Source: DATDVD01 sp035290065
GTDB taxonomy: Bacteria > Pseudomonadota > Gammaproteobacteria > Coxiellales > Coxiellaceae
DNA: 7,242 bases
Direction of reading: 5' to 3'
NCBI GenBank assembly: GCA_035290065.1
Contig: DATDVD010000126.1
Location: 1 to 7,242 of the forward strand
In this document: positions 1 to 5,956 of the stretch, piece after piece
Numbering within the stretch: the stretch's first letter is position 1
How the letters are laid out: each line of letters begins with the position of its first letter
Made by a program: the position numbers and the translations under genes
Notes under the pieces: generated by a model
Databases searched by the model: none
The model's input: only the letters and a program-made list of their open reading frames with translations
Told to the model about the DNA's origin: nothing

Positions 1-103
1 ATAAGAGTGTCGTAGGTGAGGTGGAGTGTCAGTGAAGTTCAACAGGAAGAAACCTACAGATTGGCCGAACTTCACTTTCAAGTTGCACAGCTCTTTAAAA
101 ATC

Positions 104-183
104 GTAGGGGCAGACCGTGGTCTGCCCTTACCCAATGTTAAATCTTGTGCCGCATTCCCGGGCCGACCACGGTCGGCCCCTAC
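104..183 (+). repeat. REPIN-like element, copy 1 (REP pair in inverted orientation)
   Basis: The element begins GTAGGGGC and ends GCCCCTAC. Its left half is GTAG followed by a 20-bp palindrome at 108-127 (arms gggcagacc and ggtctgccc). Its right half is a second 20-bp palindrome at 160-179 (arms gggccgacc and ggtcggccc) followed by CTAC. About 32 bases lie between, with the core ttaaatcttgtgc. GTAG next to a hairpin is the hallmark of REP sequences mobilised by RAYT (TnpA-REP) transposases, and two inverted REPs form a REPIN or BIME. The two stems differ by paired changes that keep pairing. Assignment to REP is by structure only; no RAYT gene is in the window. Confidence 0.8.
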
Positions 184-286
184 ATAAGAGTGTCGTAGGT
201 GAGGTGGAGTGTCAGTGAAGTTCAACAGGAAGAAACCTACAGATTGGCCGAACTTCACTTTCAAGTTGCACAGCTCTTTAAAAATC

Positions 287-366
287 GTAGGGGCAGACCG
301 TGGTCTGCCCTCGCCCAACGTTAAATCTTGTGCCACATTCCCGGGCCGACCACGGTCGGCCCCTAC
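287..366 (+). repeat. REPIN-like element, copy 2
   Basis: This is the second copy of the 104-183 element, carried along in the 183-bp tandem duplication. The palindromes lie at 291-310 and 343-362 and are identical to those of copy 1; the differences between the copies fall in the spacer. It ends 57 bp before the start codon of the carbonic anhydrase gene, so it forms the upstream flank of that gene. Confidence 0.8.
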
Positions 367-375
367 ATAAAAGGG

Positions 376-383
376 TATAAAAT
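376..383 (+). promoter_or_regulatory. Possible -10 element for the carbonic anhydrase gene
   Basis: The sequence tataaaat sits 40 bp before the start codon at 424 and would be a reasonable -10 box. At the right distance upstream lies the GC-rich right arm of the REP pair, with no TTGACA-like hexamer, so either the promoter is weak or activated, or this is only an AT-rich stretch. A small hairpin (atctt 406-410, aagat 413-417) lies in the putative leader. Confidence 0.25.
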
Positions 384-423
384 GAAAGTTGTGCCGAGTC
401 CTTGGATCTTTTAAGATGCTTGA

Positions 424-1038
424 ATGCAATCTTCTTTTCGAAAACTAACGGATGGCTACCAAACGTTTCGTGATAAATACGCGCATGAAGAGCAATCATT
501 GATGAAAAGTTTGGCCCAAAAAGGCCAACAACCGGAAGTAATGGTGGTGGCGTGTTGTGACTCCCGGGTAGATCCGGCGTTGTTGCTGCAATGTGAGCCG
601 GGGGATTTATTTGTGGTGCGCAATGTGGCCAACATTGTTCCGCCGTTTGAGACGGATGAATCTCATCACGGTACCAGTGCGGCGCTGGAATTCGGCGTGT
701 GTTATTTGCACGTGAAGCATTTAATTATTTTTGGCCATAGCCAATGCGGCGGCATTCATGCCCGATTAAATAAAGACAGTTTGCACCAAGACGATTTTAT
801 TAGTCGATGGACCGATTTAATTGCAACAGAAACTCATGGCAACCATTCGGTGGATGATTATGCGAAAGAAGCTCTATTGCATTCGTATGAAAACTGTCTG
901 ACATTTCCTTGGATTAAAGAAAAACTAGAAGCCCACACGTTAAGCCTTCATTTATGGTTTTTGGATATTAAATCGGCGGAAATTTTGGCCTATGATTTTA
1001 AGCAGAAACGTTTTCAACCGTTAGCGTCTCACGATTGA
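424..1038 (+). CDS. Beta-class carbonic anhydrase
   Basis: A 204-residue zinc enzyme of the beta class that interconverts CO2 and bicarbonate in the cytoplasm; no signal peptide or membrane segment is visible. The family signature is complete: CxDSR at C44-D46-R48 and HxxC at H105-C108. By analogy with E. coli Can/CynT, C44, H105 and C108 bind zinc, and D46 with R48 form the catalytic dyad. The length fits the family (about 200-220 residues). An in-frame TGA at 421-423 directly precedes ATG 424, making it the only reasonable start, although the Shine-Dalgarno is poor. The gene follows the tandem REPIN repeats and is 28 bp upstream of anmK. No terminator is visible between them, but anmK seems to have its own promoter. 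The likely role is bicarbonate supply for carboxylases or pH balance. The subfamily symbol is left open. Confidence 0.95.
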   Translation: MQSSFRKLTDGYQTFRDKYAHEEQSLMKSLAQKGQQPEVMVVACCDSRVDPALLLQCEPGDLFVVRNVANIVPPFETDESHHGTSAALEFGVCYLHVKHLIIFGHSQCGGIHARLNKDSLHQDDFISRWTDLIATETHGNHSVDDYAKEALLHSYENCLTFPWIKEKLEAHTLSLHLWFLDIKSAEILAYDFKQKRFQPLASHD

Positions 1039-1045
1039 TAATAAA

Positions 1046-1060
1046 TAGTATGCTATACTA
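1046..1060 (+). promoter_or_regulatory. Extended -10 promoter within a palindrome, for anmK
   Basis: TGcTATACT (1051-1059) matches the extended -10 pattern TGnTATAAT, with five of six bases in the hexamer. It sits in a perfect inverted repeat, tagtat-gct-atacta (1046-1060). A TTGATA at 1035-1040 is too close (13-bp spacer) to be a standard -35. The expected start of transcription falls around 1064-1067, at or next to the ATG at 1067, which predicts a leaderless or nearly leaderless anmK mRNA. The palindrome might instead be an operator. Confidence 0.45.
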
Positions 1061-1066
1061 AAGATT

Positions 1067-2182
1067 ATGCCGGATTACTATTACATTGGCCTTATGTCAG
1101 GCACGAGTTTAGATGCGGTGGATGCAGCGCTCATTCACATACCCGCTAATGGTCTTCTCCAACTGATGACCATCCATTCCGAACCTATCGAAGAAAAATT
1201 AAAAACGCGTCTGTTAGCGTTGACCCAACCAGGCCATAACGAATTGGATGAAATGGGCGAATTGGACATGGAATTCGGTGAAAAACTGGCTGAAGCCGTT
1301 TTAAATTTATTGAAAAAAACGGATATTAAAAAACAGCATATTCGTGCAATCGGCTCACACGGCCAGACGATTCGGCATCGCCCTCAAGCGCGCTATCCGT
1401 TTACGTTGCAAATTGGCAGTCCCAATGTCATTGCTCTTAAAACCGGTATTCAAACCATCGCAAATTTTCGCCCTAATGATATGGTATTAGGCGGACAAGG
1501 TGCGCCGCTAACTCCCGCCTTCCATAATGCTTTGTGGCGAACACCTCACGAAGATCGTTGGATTGTAAACATTGGCGGCATTGCAAACCTTACTTTTTTA
1601 AGCAAAAACCCCAAAAATGCAGTGTTTGGATTTGATTCAGGACCGGGTAATTGTTTAATGGATCTTTGGGCACAAAAACACTTAAAGAAACCGTATGACG
1701 CACATGGCGAATGGGCAACCAAAGGCCGTATGAATAAACATTTATTAGAAAAATGTCTAAAAGATCCTTATTTTCACCAATCTCCACCCAAAAGTACGGG
1801 CCGAGAATATTTTAGCAGGCTGTGGATTGATCAGGTGTTGGATCAATTGAAAGAAAAAATTGAAGCGGTAGATATTCAAGCAACCTTGTTAGAATTAACA
1901 GCCATTACCATTGCACAAGCAGCTGCTTCTCATCCTGGCCCATTATATGTGTGTGGAGGGGGCGCACGCAATACACAGCTAATGAAACGGTTAGAAGCAT
2001 TAAGCCAAAAACCTCTATTTACCACGGAAAAATTAGGATTGAATCCTGATTGGGTAGAAGCTGCTGCTTTTGCATGGCTTGCACATCAAGCGTTAGAAAA
2101 CAGACCCGGTAATTTACCTACGGTCACAGGCGCTCGTTGTGATACTTTATTAGGGGCTATTTATCCAGCTCCTTTAATTTAA
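1067..2182 (+). CDS. anmK: Anhydro-N-acetylmuramic acid kinase AnmK
   Basis: A 371-residue cytoplasmic kinase of the ASKHA fold. It hydrolyses the 1,6-anhydro ring of anhydroMurNAc and phosphorylates it with ATP to give MurNAc-6-phosphate, in peptidoglycan recycling. The length matches E. coli AnmK (369). Family motifs run in order: GLMSGTSLDAVD at 8-19 (phosphate loop and sugar contact), GSHGQT at 96-101, NFRPNDMVLGGQGAPL at 133-148, VNIGGIAN at 167-174, FGFDSGPGN at 187-195 (D190 is the expected catalytic base), CGGGARN at 296-302 and DWVEAAAFA at 328-336. No key residue looks missing. ATG 1067 is chosen because the first motif starts at residue 8. There is no clear Shine-Dalgarno, consistent with the leaderless promoter proposed just upstream. 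It ends convergently with the regulator remnant at 2226; I see no terminator in the 43-bp gap. Confidence 0.97.
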   Translation: MPDYYYIGLMSGTSLDAVDAALIHIPANGLLQLMTIHSEPIEEKLKTRLLALTQPGHNELDEMGELDMEFGEKLAEAVLNLLKKTDIKKQHIRAIGSHGQTIRHRPQARYPFTLQIGSPNVIALKTGIQTIANFRPNDMVLGGQGAPLTPAFHNALWRTPHEDRWIVNIGGIANLTFLSKNPKNAVFGFDSGPGNCLMDLWAQKHLKKPYDAHGEWATKGRMNKHLLEKCLKDPYFHQSPPKSTGREYFSRLWIDQVLDQLKEKIEAVDIQATLLELTAITIAQAAASHPGPLYVCGGGARNTQLMKRLEALSQKPLFTTEKLGLNPDWVEAAAFAWLAHQALENRPGNLPTVTGARCDTLLGAIYPAPLI

Positions 2183-2225
2183 CTGGTGAAAAAATAATTG
2201 AAGGGATGCCAATGCGGTGGTACGT

Positions 2226-3053
2226 TTAATTGATGCTTTTTAAATTACTAATTAACTCTATGCTTGTGTGATAATGAGCTTTTTGCTTAATATGGTTGAG
2301 ATGATCTTCAACCGTTCTGGGAGAAATTGCCATTTTCTTGGCAATTGCTTTATAAGAGCATCCTTTTGACAGATAATGTAAACAATCTGCTTCTCGTGGC
2401 GTTAATCGAACCACTTCCCCCTCTTCTGAATATAAAAATTTTTTCTTTTTATATTCGACTACACCGTTTTCTTCCACTGCAATAATATCTGGCCCTAGAA
2501 ATTCCTCCAGTTTCTTATCGATATATTGCCGATTATAAGCGGTTTTCTAAGCCTCATGGGGAATAACAATTTCATCTAAAAATTTTGGTAAATAAATGCG
2601 GTATTTTTCAGCCTTATTAATAAGTTTTTTTGCTTTAATTTTAAAATAAAAAATAAACTTCTCTAATAAATCAAAATATTTTCCTTCTTCTGATCGATCC
2701 ACAATAAATAATCGGTGCATAATATTATTTTTCGCACACAGTTCTGTAAATTTTTTATATTTACCCTGCTGAGCTACATACCCTTCTTTTACAGAAGGTG
2801 ATATAACAATATATTTTTGGGGGCTGTGAAGAAACTCTTTTAAGGCTGGATAATGATGGCCATGATAATAAAATCTAATAGCTTCACTGACATAAGATTC
2901 AACGGAAGGAGAAGATTCTATTTGAATATATTCTCCTGTGATATAGAAGCGCTCAAATGTAAAAAAATTCACAATTGAGTTTTCAAATAAATTTTGACAA
3001 ATGGCTTTAAGTTCCGACCCTCGACTAAAAAAATAATGGTTCTTTGTGATCAT
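2226..3053 (-). pseudogene. LuxR-type transcriptional regulator interrupted by an in-frame amber codon
   Basis: One continuous frame of 276 codons, including the final stop, runs from ATG 3053 to the stop at 2226. It is broken only by TAG at 2549-2547 (codon 169). The N-terminal 168 residues resemble the sensor-like domain of Legionella/Coxiella-type LuxR proteins. After the TAG, 23 open codons lead into a GerE/LuxR helix-turn-helix: LTPRE at about 216-220, then KAIAKKMAISPRTVEDHL with the recognition helix, ending near 257. The length and domain order suit a single regulator, so a nonsense mutation is the simplest reading. A GTG at 2477 could start an isolated DNA-binding fragment but has no Shine-Dalgarno. 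The gene is visibly more AT-rich than its neighbours. It lies 39 bp downstream of the 3093-3776 lipoprotein gene on the same strand. Readthrough or a sequencing error cannot be excluded. Confidence 0.85.
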
Positions 3054-3092
3054 ATCCGCAGAAATCTACATACTGATTCCTACTGGTTATTT

Positions 3093-3776
3093 CTATTGAG
3101 TTAATGCAAACGCTTGGCGAAGTGTTTTTACTAGCAATGTATAGGCATTATCTTCCGCATTATAAATCGCACTTTTTAAACGAAATGTAGGGTCTTTAAC
3201 GGTGCAGGCAGCAAAACTGCGAAGAGGTTCGTGAAAGTTAGCTTGATAACGTGCCGTGATGCGGTGATCTTTGATATTAATCACGTAGAGGGTAAAACCT
3301 ACGTATAAATTCCCTTCCTCTTGTCCACAATTAACGAAAAAAGCATCTTTCCAATTCAAAGGGGGCGTAATCACAAGCGCATAATCCGCTTGGCCATGGG
3401 TATTTTCATCAATAAATGTACGCCCTTCTGCCGATAATTGGCCTTGCGATTGAGTGTGACTCAAGGGATTAACCGTAGGAACATAATGAAGTGAAACTTC
3501 TTTATAGCCTGCGTTATTTAATACTTTTTCTGCTTCTTGGCCTAATCGATGACTGATAAAGGTAAGAGAAGGCACCTCATAAACCGCATACTGTTGTCCT
3601 TTTCTTACCCCCGCTTCATTACCCAACGTGGAAATAATGGCAAAGCGTGCGCCTTTAGAGAGAGGTTGTGCCAACTGTTTTGTGGGTTCCACAGACGGTG
3701 CGTAAAATTCTTTTCGAATGACACAGGAGGTTAAAACAAATGCGCTTATAAGCATTAATAAAAATATACGAGCCAT
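3093..3776 (-). CDS. Putative lipoprotein of unknown function
   Basis: A 227-residue protein with a lipoprotein signal: a short basic start, a hydrophobic stretch (residues 4-15) and the lipobox L15-T16-S17-C18, so C18 should be lipidated. V19-I20 after the cysteine, without Asp at +2, is compatible with outer-membrane sorting. The mature part alternates beta-type segments and helices; C150 and C191 are the only other cysteines and could form a disulfide. I do not recognise the family; the pattern is vaguely like periplasmic DUF4136-type lipoproteins, but this is weak. The ATG is supported by a purine-rich gaagaggaaa just upstream. A decayed REPIN begins about 20 bp upstream, so promoter signals would lie in it or come from the cytochrome gene 137 bp away. 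The regulator remnant follows 39 bp downstream. Confidence 0.8.
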   Translation of the reverse strand: MARIFLLMLISAFVLTSCVIRKEFYAPSVEPTKQLAQPLSKGARFAIISTLGNEAGVRKGQQYAVYEVPSLTFISHRLGQEAEKVLNNAGYKEVSLHYVPTVNPLSHTQSQGQLSAEGRTFIDENTHGQADYALVITPPLNWKDAFFVNCGQEEGNLYVGFTLYVINIKDHRITARYQANFHEPLRSFAACTVKDPTFRLKSAIYNAEDNAYTLLVKTLRQAFALTQ

Positions 3777-3798
3777 GTTTTTTCCTCTTCTTTTCTTC

Positions 3799-3910
3799 GT
3801 AGGGGCAGAGCCATACTCTAACCGGGATCAACTTTAAATTTTGTACAGGGGATTCATGGGCGAAGCATAGCTTCGCTCCTACAGCTCCTACAGCTCCTAC
3901 AGCTCCTACA
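3799..3910 (+). repeat. Decayed REPIN with a 4 x 9-bp terminal tandem repeat
   Basis: The element starts GTAGGGGC at 3799, has a degenerate left stem, then an AT-rich core with ttaaattttgtac, then a good right stem (gcgaagc 3860-3866, gcttcgc 3870-3876) followed by tCCTAC. This is the same plan as 104-183 with a different, still self-complementary right stem. The 9-mer gctcctaca is then repeated four times without error (3875-3910), apparently expansion of the element's own end. It fills the gap between the cytochrome b561 stop codon (3914-3916) and the next gene on the minus strand. Confidence 0.75.
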
Positions 3911-3913
3911 ATA

Positions 3914-4474
3914 TTATTTATCTTTTCGACAACACCGCAACATCATGCGGCGTAGGATATTATCTTTATACCAAAAATGATGCGCCAAGGCGGCCAAGAC
4001 ATGAAGACTGCCTAAAATGGCTAACGTCCAGGCAATGTATTGGTGGTATTCATTCCATTGCTTGGCTAATGCCTCACTTTTTTCCAGGGGTAAGTTCACC
4101 GTAAATAACCAAAAATAGTGCGGGGGATGGCCTGCGTAAACAGACATTAATAAACCCGAAATCGGCATCGCCATTAATAACACATACAATGCTAAATGGA
4201 CTAGCTTCGCCAATCCGTGTTGCCAACATGGCATTGTGGAGGGATCTTCGGGTTGGGGATTAATCCAGTGCCATACAAACGCGCATAAGGCCAATACAAA
4301 AATGGTTAATCCCAGTGATTTATGAAGTGTATAAGCGGCTGTTTTGATGGAATCGGAGGGAATATCTTCCATAAATGGCCCAAGACTTAACATTAAAATA
4401 ACCACTATCGCAATCGACCAATGAAACAATTTTGTTATCAACCCATACGATTCACGGGTATTACACATGCCCAT
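3914..4474 (-). CDS. Cytochrome b561 (CybB/YodB type)
   Basis: A 186-residue inner-membrane di-heme b-type cytochrome with four membrane segments, at about 16-34, 48-71, 90-112 and 146-167. Histidines corresponding to the heme ligands of E. coli CybB are all present: H18 (KLFHW), H51 (TLHKSLG), H144 (EYHQY) and H158 (SLHVL). E. coli CybB passes electrons from superoxide to ubiquinone; that role is carried over by family only. The length is near CybB (176). ATG 4474 is chosen because AGGAGG ends five bases before it; the GTG at 4480 lies inside that Shine-Dalgarno. A promoter is proposed at 4501-4529 and a terminator of the preceding gene lies beyond it, so this gene probably opens its own transcript, possibly running on into the lipoprotein gene at 3776 through the REPIN. 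The tail is basic (RRMMLRCCRKDK) and cytoplasmic. Confidence 0.92.
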   Translation of the reverse strand: MGMCNTRESYGLITKLFHWSIAIVVILMLSLGPFMEDIPSDSIKTAAYTLHKSLGLTIFVLALCAFVWHWINPQPEDPSTMPCWQHGLAKLVHLALYVLLMAMPISGLLMSVYAGHPPHYFWLFTVNLPLEKSEALAKQWNEYHQYIAWTLAILGSLHVLAALAHHFWYKDNILRRMMLRCCRKDK

Positions 4475-4476
4475 AC

Positions 4477-4485
4477 TCACCTCCT
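4477..4485 (-). promoter_or_regulatory. Strong ribosome binding site deciding the cytochrome start
   Basis: AGGAGGTGA on the minus strand matches the anti-Shine-Dalgarno fully. The spacing from AGGAGG to ATG 4474 is 5 bases; to ATG 4468 it would be 11. The in-frame GTG at 4480 is part of the site itself and cannot be the start. Confidence 0.85.
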
Positions 4486-4500
4486 GTTAAAAACGATCTT

Positions 4501-4529
4501 ATCATACTGAATCTTATGAAAAGAGTCAT
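4501..4529 (-). promoter_or_regulatory. Probable sigma-70 promoter of the cytochrome b561 gene
   Basis: On the minus strand ATGACT (4529-4524, four of six to TTGACA) is followed after 17 bases by TATGAT (4506-4501, five of six to TATAAT). Transcription would begin near 4494, giving a leader of about 20 bases that contains the strong ribosome binding site. It lies just past the terminator hairpin, as expected for a new unit. Confidence 0.5.
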
Positions 4530-4534
4530 TAACA

Positions 4535-4560
4535 AAAAGGCCTGCTAAAGCAGGCCTTTT
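4535..4560 (-). terminator. Rho-independent terminator of the six-cysteine lipoprotein gene
   Basis: A perfect 11-bp stem, aaaaggcctgc (4535-4545) with gcaggcctttt (4550-4560), and a four-base loop. On the minus strand it is followed by a run of five T and lies 30 bp after the stop codon of the 4590-5117 gene. The A/T runs on both sides would let it work in both directions, but no plus-strand gene ends here. Confidence 0.92.
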
Positions 4561-4589
4561 ACAATTACCCTAAAAAACACGCTTATGAT

Positions 4590-5117
4590 TTACGAATGAC
4601 ACAAATAAACGCGTGGCACACAAAAGGATTTTGTTAATTGGCTATTTACAGAACCATGGCAAGGCGCATACGCCGAAGAACAATGCGCACTACCCGTTGT
4701 TCCTACGCTAGGTAACTTAAATTTAGAATAAATTTTATTACCCGGTGCTTCCGAGTCGATACTATCGGGGAAAGCCTGGATCATACAAGCTCCTAAATAG
4801 TTTCGGTGTTGGTCATATAAATAATATTGATAGTGAATAGAGGTTTCTTTTTCAGGCCCTACATCCAAGGCGGGCACACTAATATACTGGCTACCACCCG
4901 CGGGAATGGTATGGTTTAAAGCAGTTGGCATTGGACCACTGAGATTAGACTCCAATTTAGCATCGTTACCACAATTATTAATAATCAAAAAATTCACAGA
5001 ATTACTGGCCATTTCCATATCGGGGGTATGATGGCAAGCAGACAATCCGGCAACAAAGAAGGCTGCTGCAACCAATTTTAAAGCGGGTTTACAAGAACCC
5101 TGCGCAAGAAAAAACAT
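4590..5117 (-). CDS. Small six-cysteine lipoprotein of unknown function
   Basis: A 175-residue exported protein. The N-terminus has a basic/polar start, a hydrophobic segment (13-24) and the lipobox L25-S26-A27-C28, so C28 is the likely lipidation site. The mature part carries six cysteines (C49, C111, C146, C153, C166, C173), four of them in the last 30 residues, which suggests up to three disulfides in the periplasm or at the surface. A hydrophobic strand with IINN (45-48) and IPAG (71-74) suggests a beta-sandwich-like fold. I do not recognise the family. The start is fixed by AAGGAGG six to seven bases upstream. A near-consensus promoter (5150-5178) and a terminator (4535-4560) bracket the gene, so it is a single-gene unit, probably well expressed. 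Confidence 0.85.
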   Translation of the reverse strand: MFFLAQGSCKPALKLVAAAFFVAGLSACHHTPDMEMASNSVNFLIINNCGNDAKLESNLSGPMPTALNHTIPAGGSQYISVPALDVGPEKETSIHYQYYLYDQHRNYLGACMIQAFPDSIDSEAPGNKIYSKFKLPSVGTTGSAHCSSAYAPCHGSVNSQLTKSFCVPRVYLCHS

Positions 5118-5149
5118 AATTAACCTCCTTGTGGTTCATGAGCCTGTTG

Positions 5150-5178
5150 ATTATAGACTAGAAAGCTTTATTTGCCAA
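5150..5178 (-). promoter_or_regulatory. Near-consensus sigma-70 promoter of the six-cysteine lipoprotein gene
   Basis: On the minus strand TTGGCA (5178-5173, five of six) is followed after exactly 17 bases by TATAAT (5155-5150, six of six). Transcription should start near 5143, with a leader of about 26 bases carrying aaggagg. The -35 box overlaps the last codons of the DUF1460 gene. This is the best promoter in the window. Confidence 0.85.
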
Positions 5179-5956
5179 CAGAAAGAAGTTCAAATACAGT
5201 AATCCCCCCTACTGTTGGGAGGGTTCGGCAAAAATTGAAATAGTCATAGAGCAACACTTTGACTACTTTTTTAAAGTCCGTGGAAGCATGGTAAAAGAAC
5301 CATTCTCCTTTTTCTCGAAGGGCGAAACCCAAATGGGACATATTTAAATGGGTTCCAATTTTATCGGCTAAGTTCCAGTTGGGCCGTACAATTTCGATCA
5401 GCAAGGAATCCGGCATACCATCAAAAGAAGTATCTTGAATGCAGTCTAATGATAAATAGGGCACTACACTTAACACCGGGGCAAATTGATTCGCTAAAGC
5501 ATATAATTGCGTTAAGGCCTTTTCTTTTTCGACTTGGGAAGTCTTTGGTAAATATAAATCCTTTAAAGTACGATGGCGTAACCAATTCGGTTTGTCGATA
5601 AGAGCCGTGGCCCTGGCGGTGACCGGCGTAATGTTGCGAATCCAGCCTTGAGCTTCGTTAGCCGGATTCCAATCCACACAGAGAAAATGGTGACGGTTTT
5701 CATAGGCCACTTTGCCCTGTTTATAATTGATTTTCTTCATCGCATGGATAAACGAAGGTTCATCGTGTGCGTGTAACAAAGCAAGCACCGTGTTTACAAA
5801 CGTAACGCAATCAAAGCCGTCAAATCGATACAAAGGCCGCTGATCAAACTCCCCTTGTTCTCCTTCCCCACACGCGCCAAGAATATAAGGCTTCTCTAAA
5901 AAAGCATTCACTAAGGAAAAAAGCGAGGGGGATTTAAGAAGAGATTGAACATCCAT
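5168..5956 (-). CDS. DUF1460 family N-acetylmuramoyl-L-alanine amidase-like protein
   Basis: A 262-residue enzyme of the DUF1460 branch of the NlpC/P60-like cysteine hydrolases. A characterised Bacteroides member cuts the amide between anhydroMurNAc and L-Ala in GlcNAc-anhydroMurNAc-peptides; the same substrate class is inferred here. Visible signatures are GFDCVTFVNTVLAL with nucleophile C50, the ENRHHF...DW block at 86-96, and SHLGF with the likely catalytic H208, followed by FYHAS at 221-225. No signal peptide or lipobox is seen, so it may act in the cytoplasm like AmpD. ATG 5956 is preferred; it overlaps the end of the PnuC-family gene by 23 bp, implying translational coupling. A TTG at 5992 is in frame but would add 12 unremarkable residues. 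Control by the upstream TPP riboswitch follows if the two are one transcript. Confidence 0.88.
   Translation of the reverse strand: MDVQSLLKSPSLFSLVNAFLEKPYILGACGEGEQGEFDQRPLYRFDGFDCVTFVNTVLALLHAHDEPSFIHAMKKINYKQGKVAYENRHHFLCVDWNPANEAQGWIRNITPVTARATALIDKPNWLRHRTLKDLYLPKTSQVEKEKALTQLYALANQFAPVLSVVPYLSLDCIQDTSFDGMPDSLLIEIVRPNWNLADKIGTHLNMSHLGFALREKGEWFFYHASTDFKKVVKVLLYDYFNFCRTLPTVGGITVFELLSVGK

Larger units (their letters stand above)
1..366. repeat. Tandem duplication of a 183-bp unit
   Basis: Bases 1-183 and 184-366 are two head-to-tail copies of one unit. I count only four differences, all transitions, at 129/312, 130/313, 136/319 and 152/335; the first 120 bases are identical. Each unit has a unique-looking left part of about 103 bp and a REP-pair element on the right (104-183 and 287-366). 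The left part contains a 10-bp inverted repeat, agtgaagttc (31-40) with gaacttcact (67-76), which could fold into a hairpin. The first copy begins at the window edge, so further copies may lie upstream. I see no convincing gene in these 366 bases. Confidence 0.95.

Noticed and set aside
104..366. CRISPR array
   Set aside because: The repeats are palindromic pairs within a 183-bp duplicated unit, with no regular short repeat-spacer pattern and no cas genes.
278..499. Open frame of 73 codons on the minus strand
   Set aside because: It runs through the REPIN and the start of the carbonic anhydrase gene, has no domain or ribosome binding site, and is antisense to a secure gene.
1590..1787. Open frame of 65 codons on the minus strand
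   Set aside because: It lies wholly inside anmK, antisense, with no recognisable feature.
2183..2225. Terminator between the convergent anmK and regulator genes
   Set aside because: The gap has no stem of useful length; taattga at both ends is a direct repeat, not an inverted one.
2226..2477. Independent small LuxR-type gene starting at GTG 2477
   Set aside because: The frame continues without a break upstream to the TAG at 2549 and then into the sensor-like domain, and the GTG has no ribosome binding site, so one interrupted gene explains it better.
3549..3734. Open frame of 61 codons on the plus strand
   Set aside because: It is antisense to the 3093-3776 lipoprotein gene, whose signal peptide and ribosome binding site are convincing.
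4475..4480. GTG at 4480 as start of the cytochrome b561 gene
   Set aside because: The GTG is part of the AGGAGGTGA ribosome binding site; ATG 4474 has ideal spacing.
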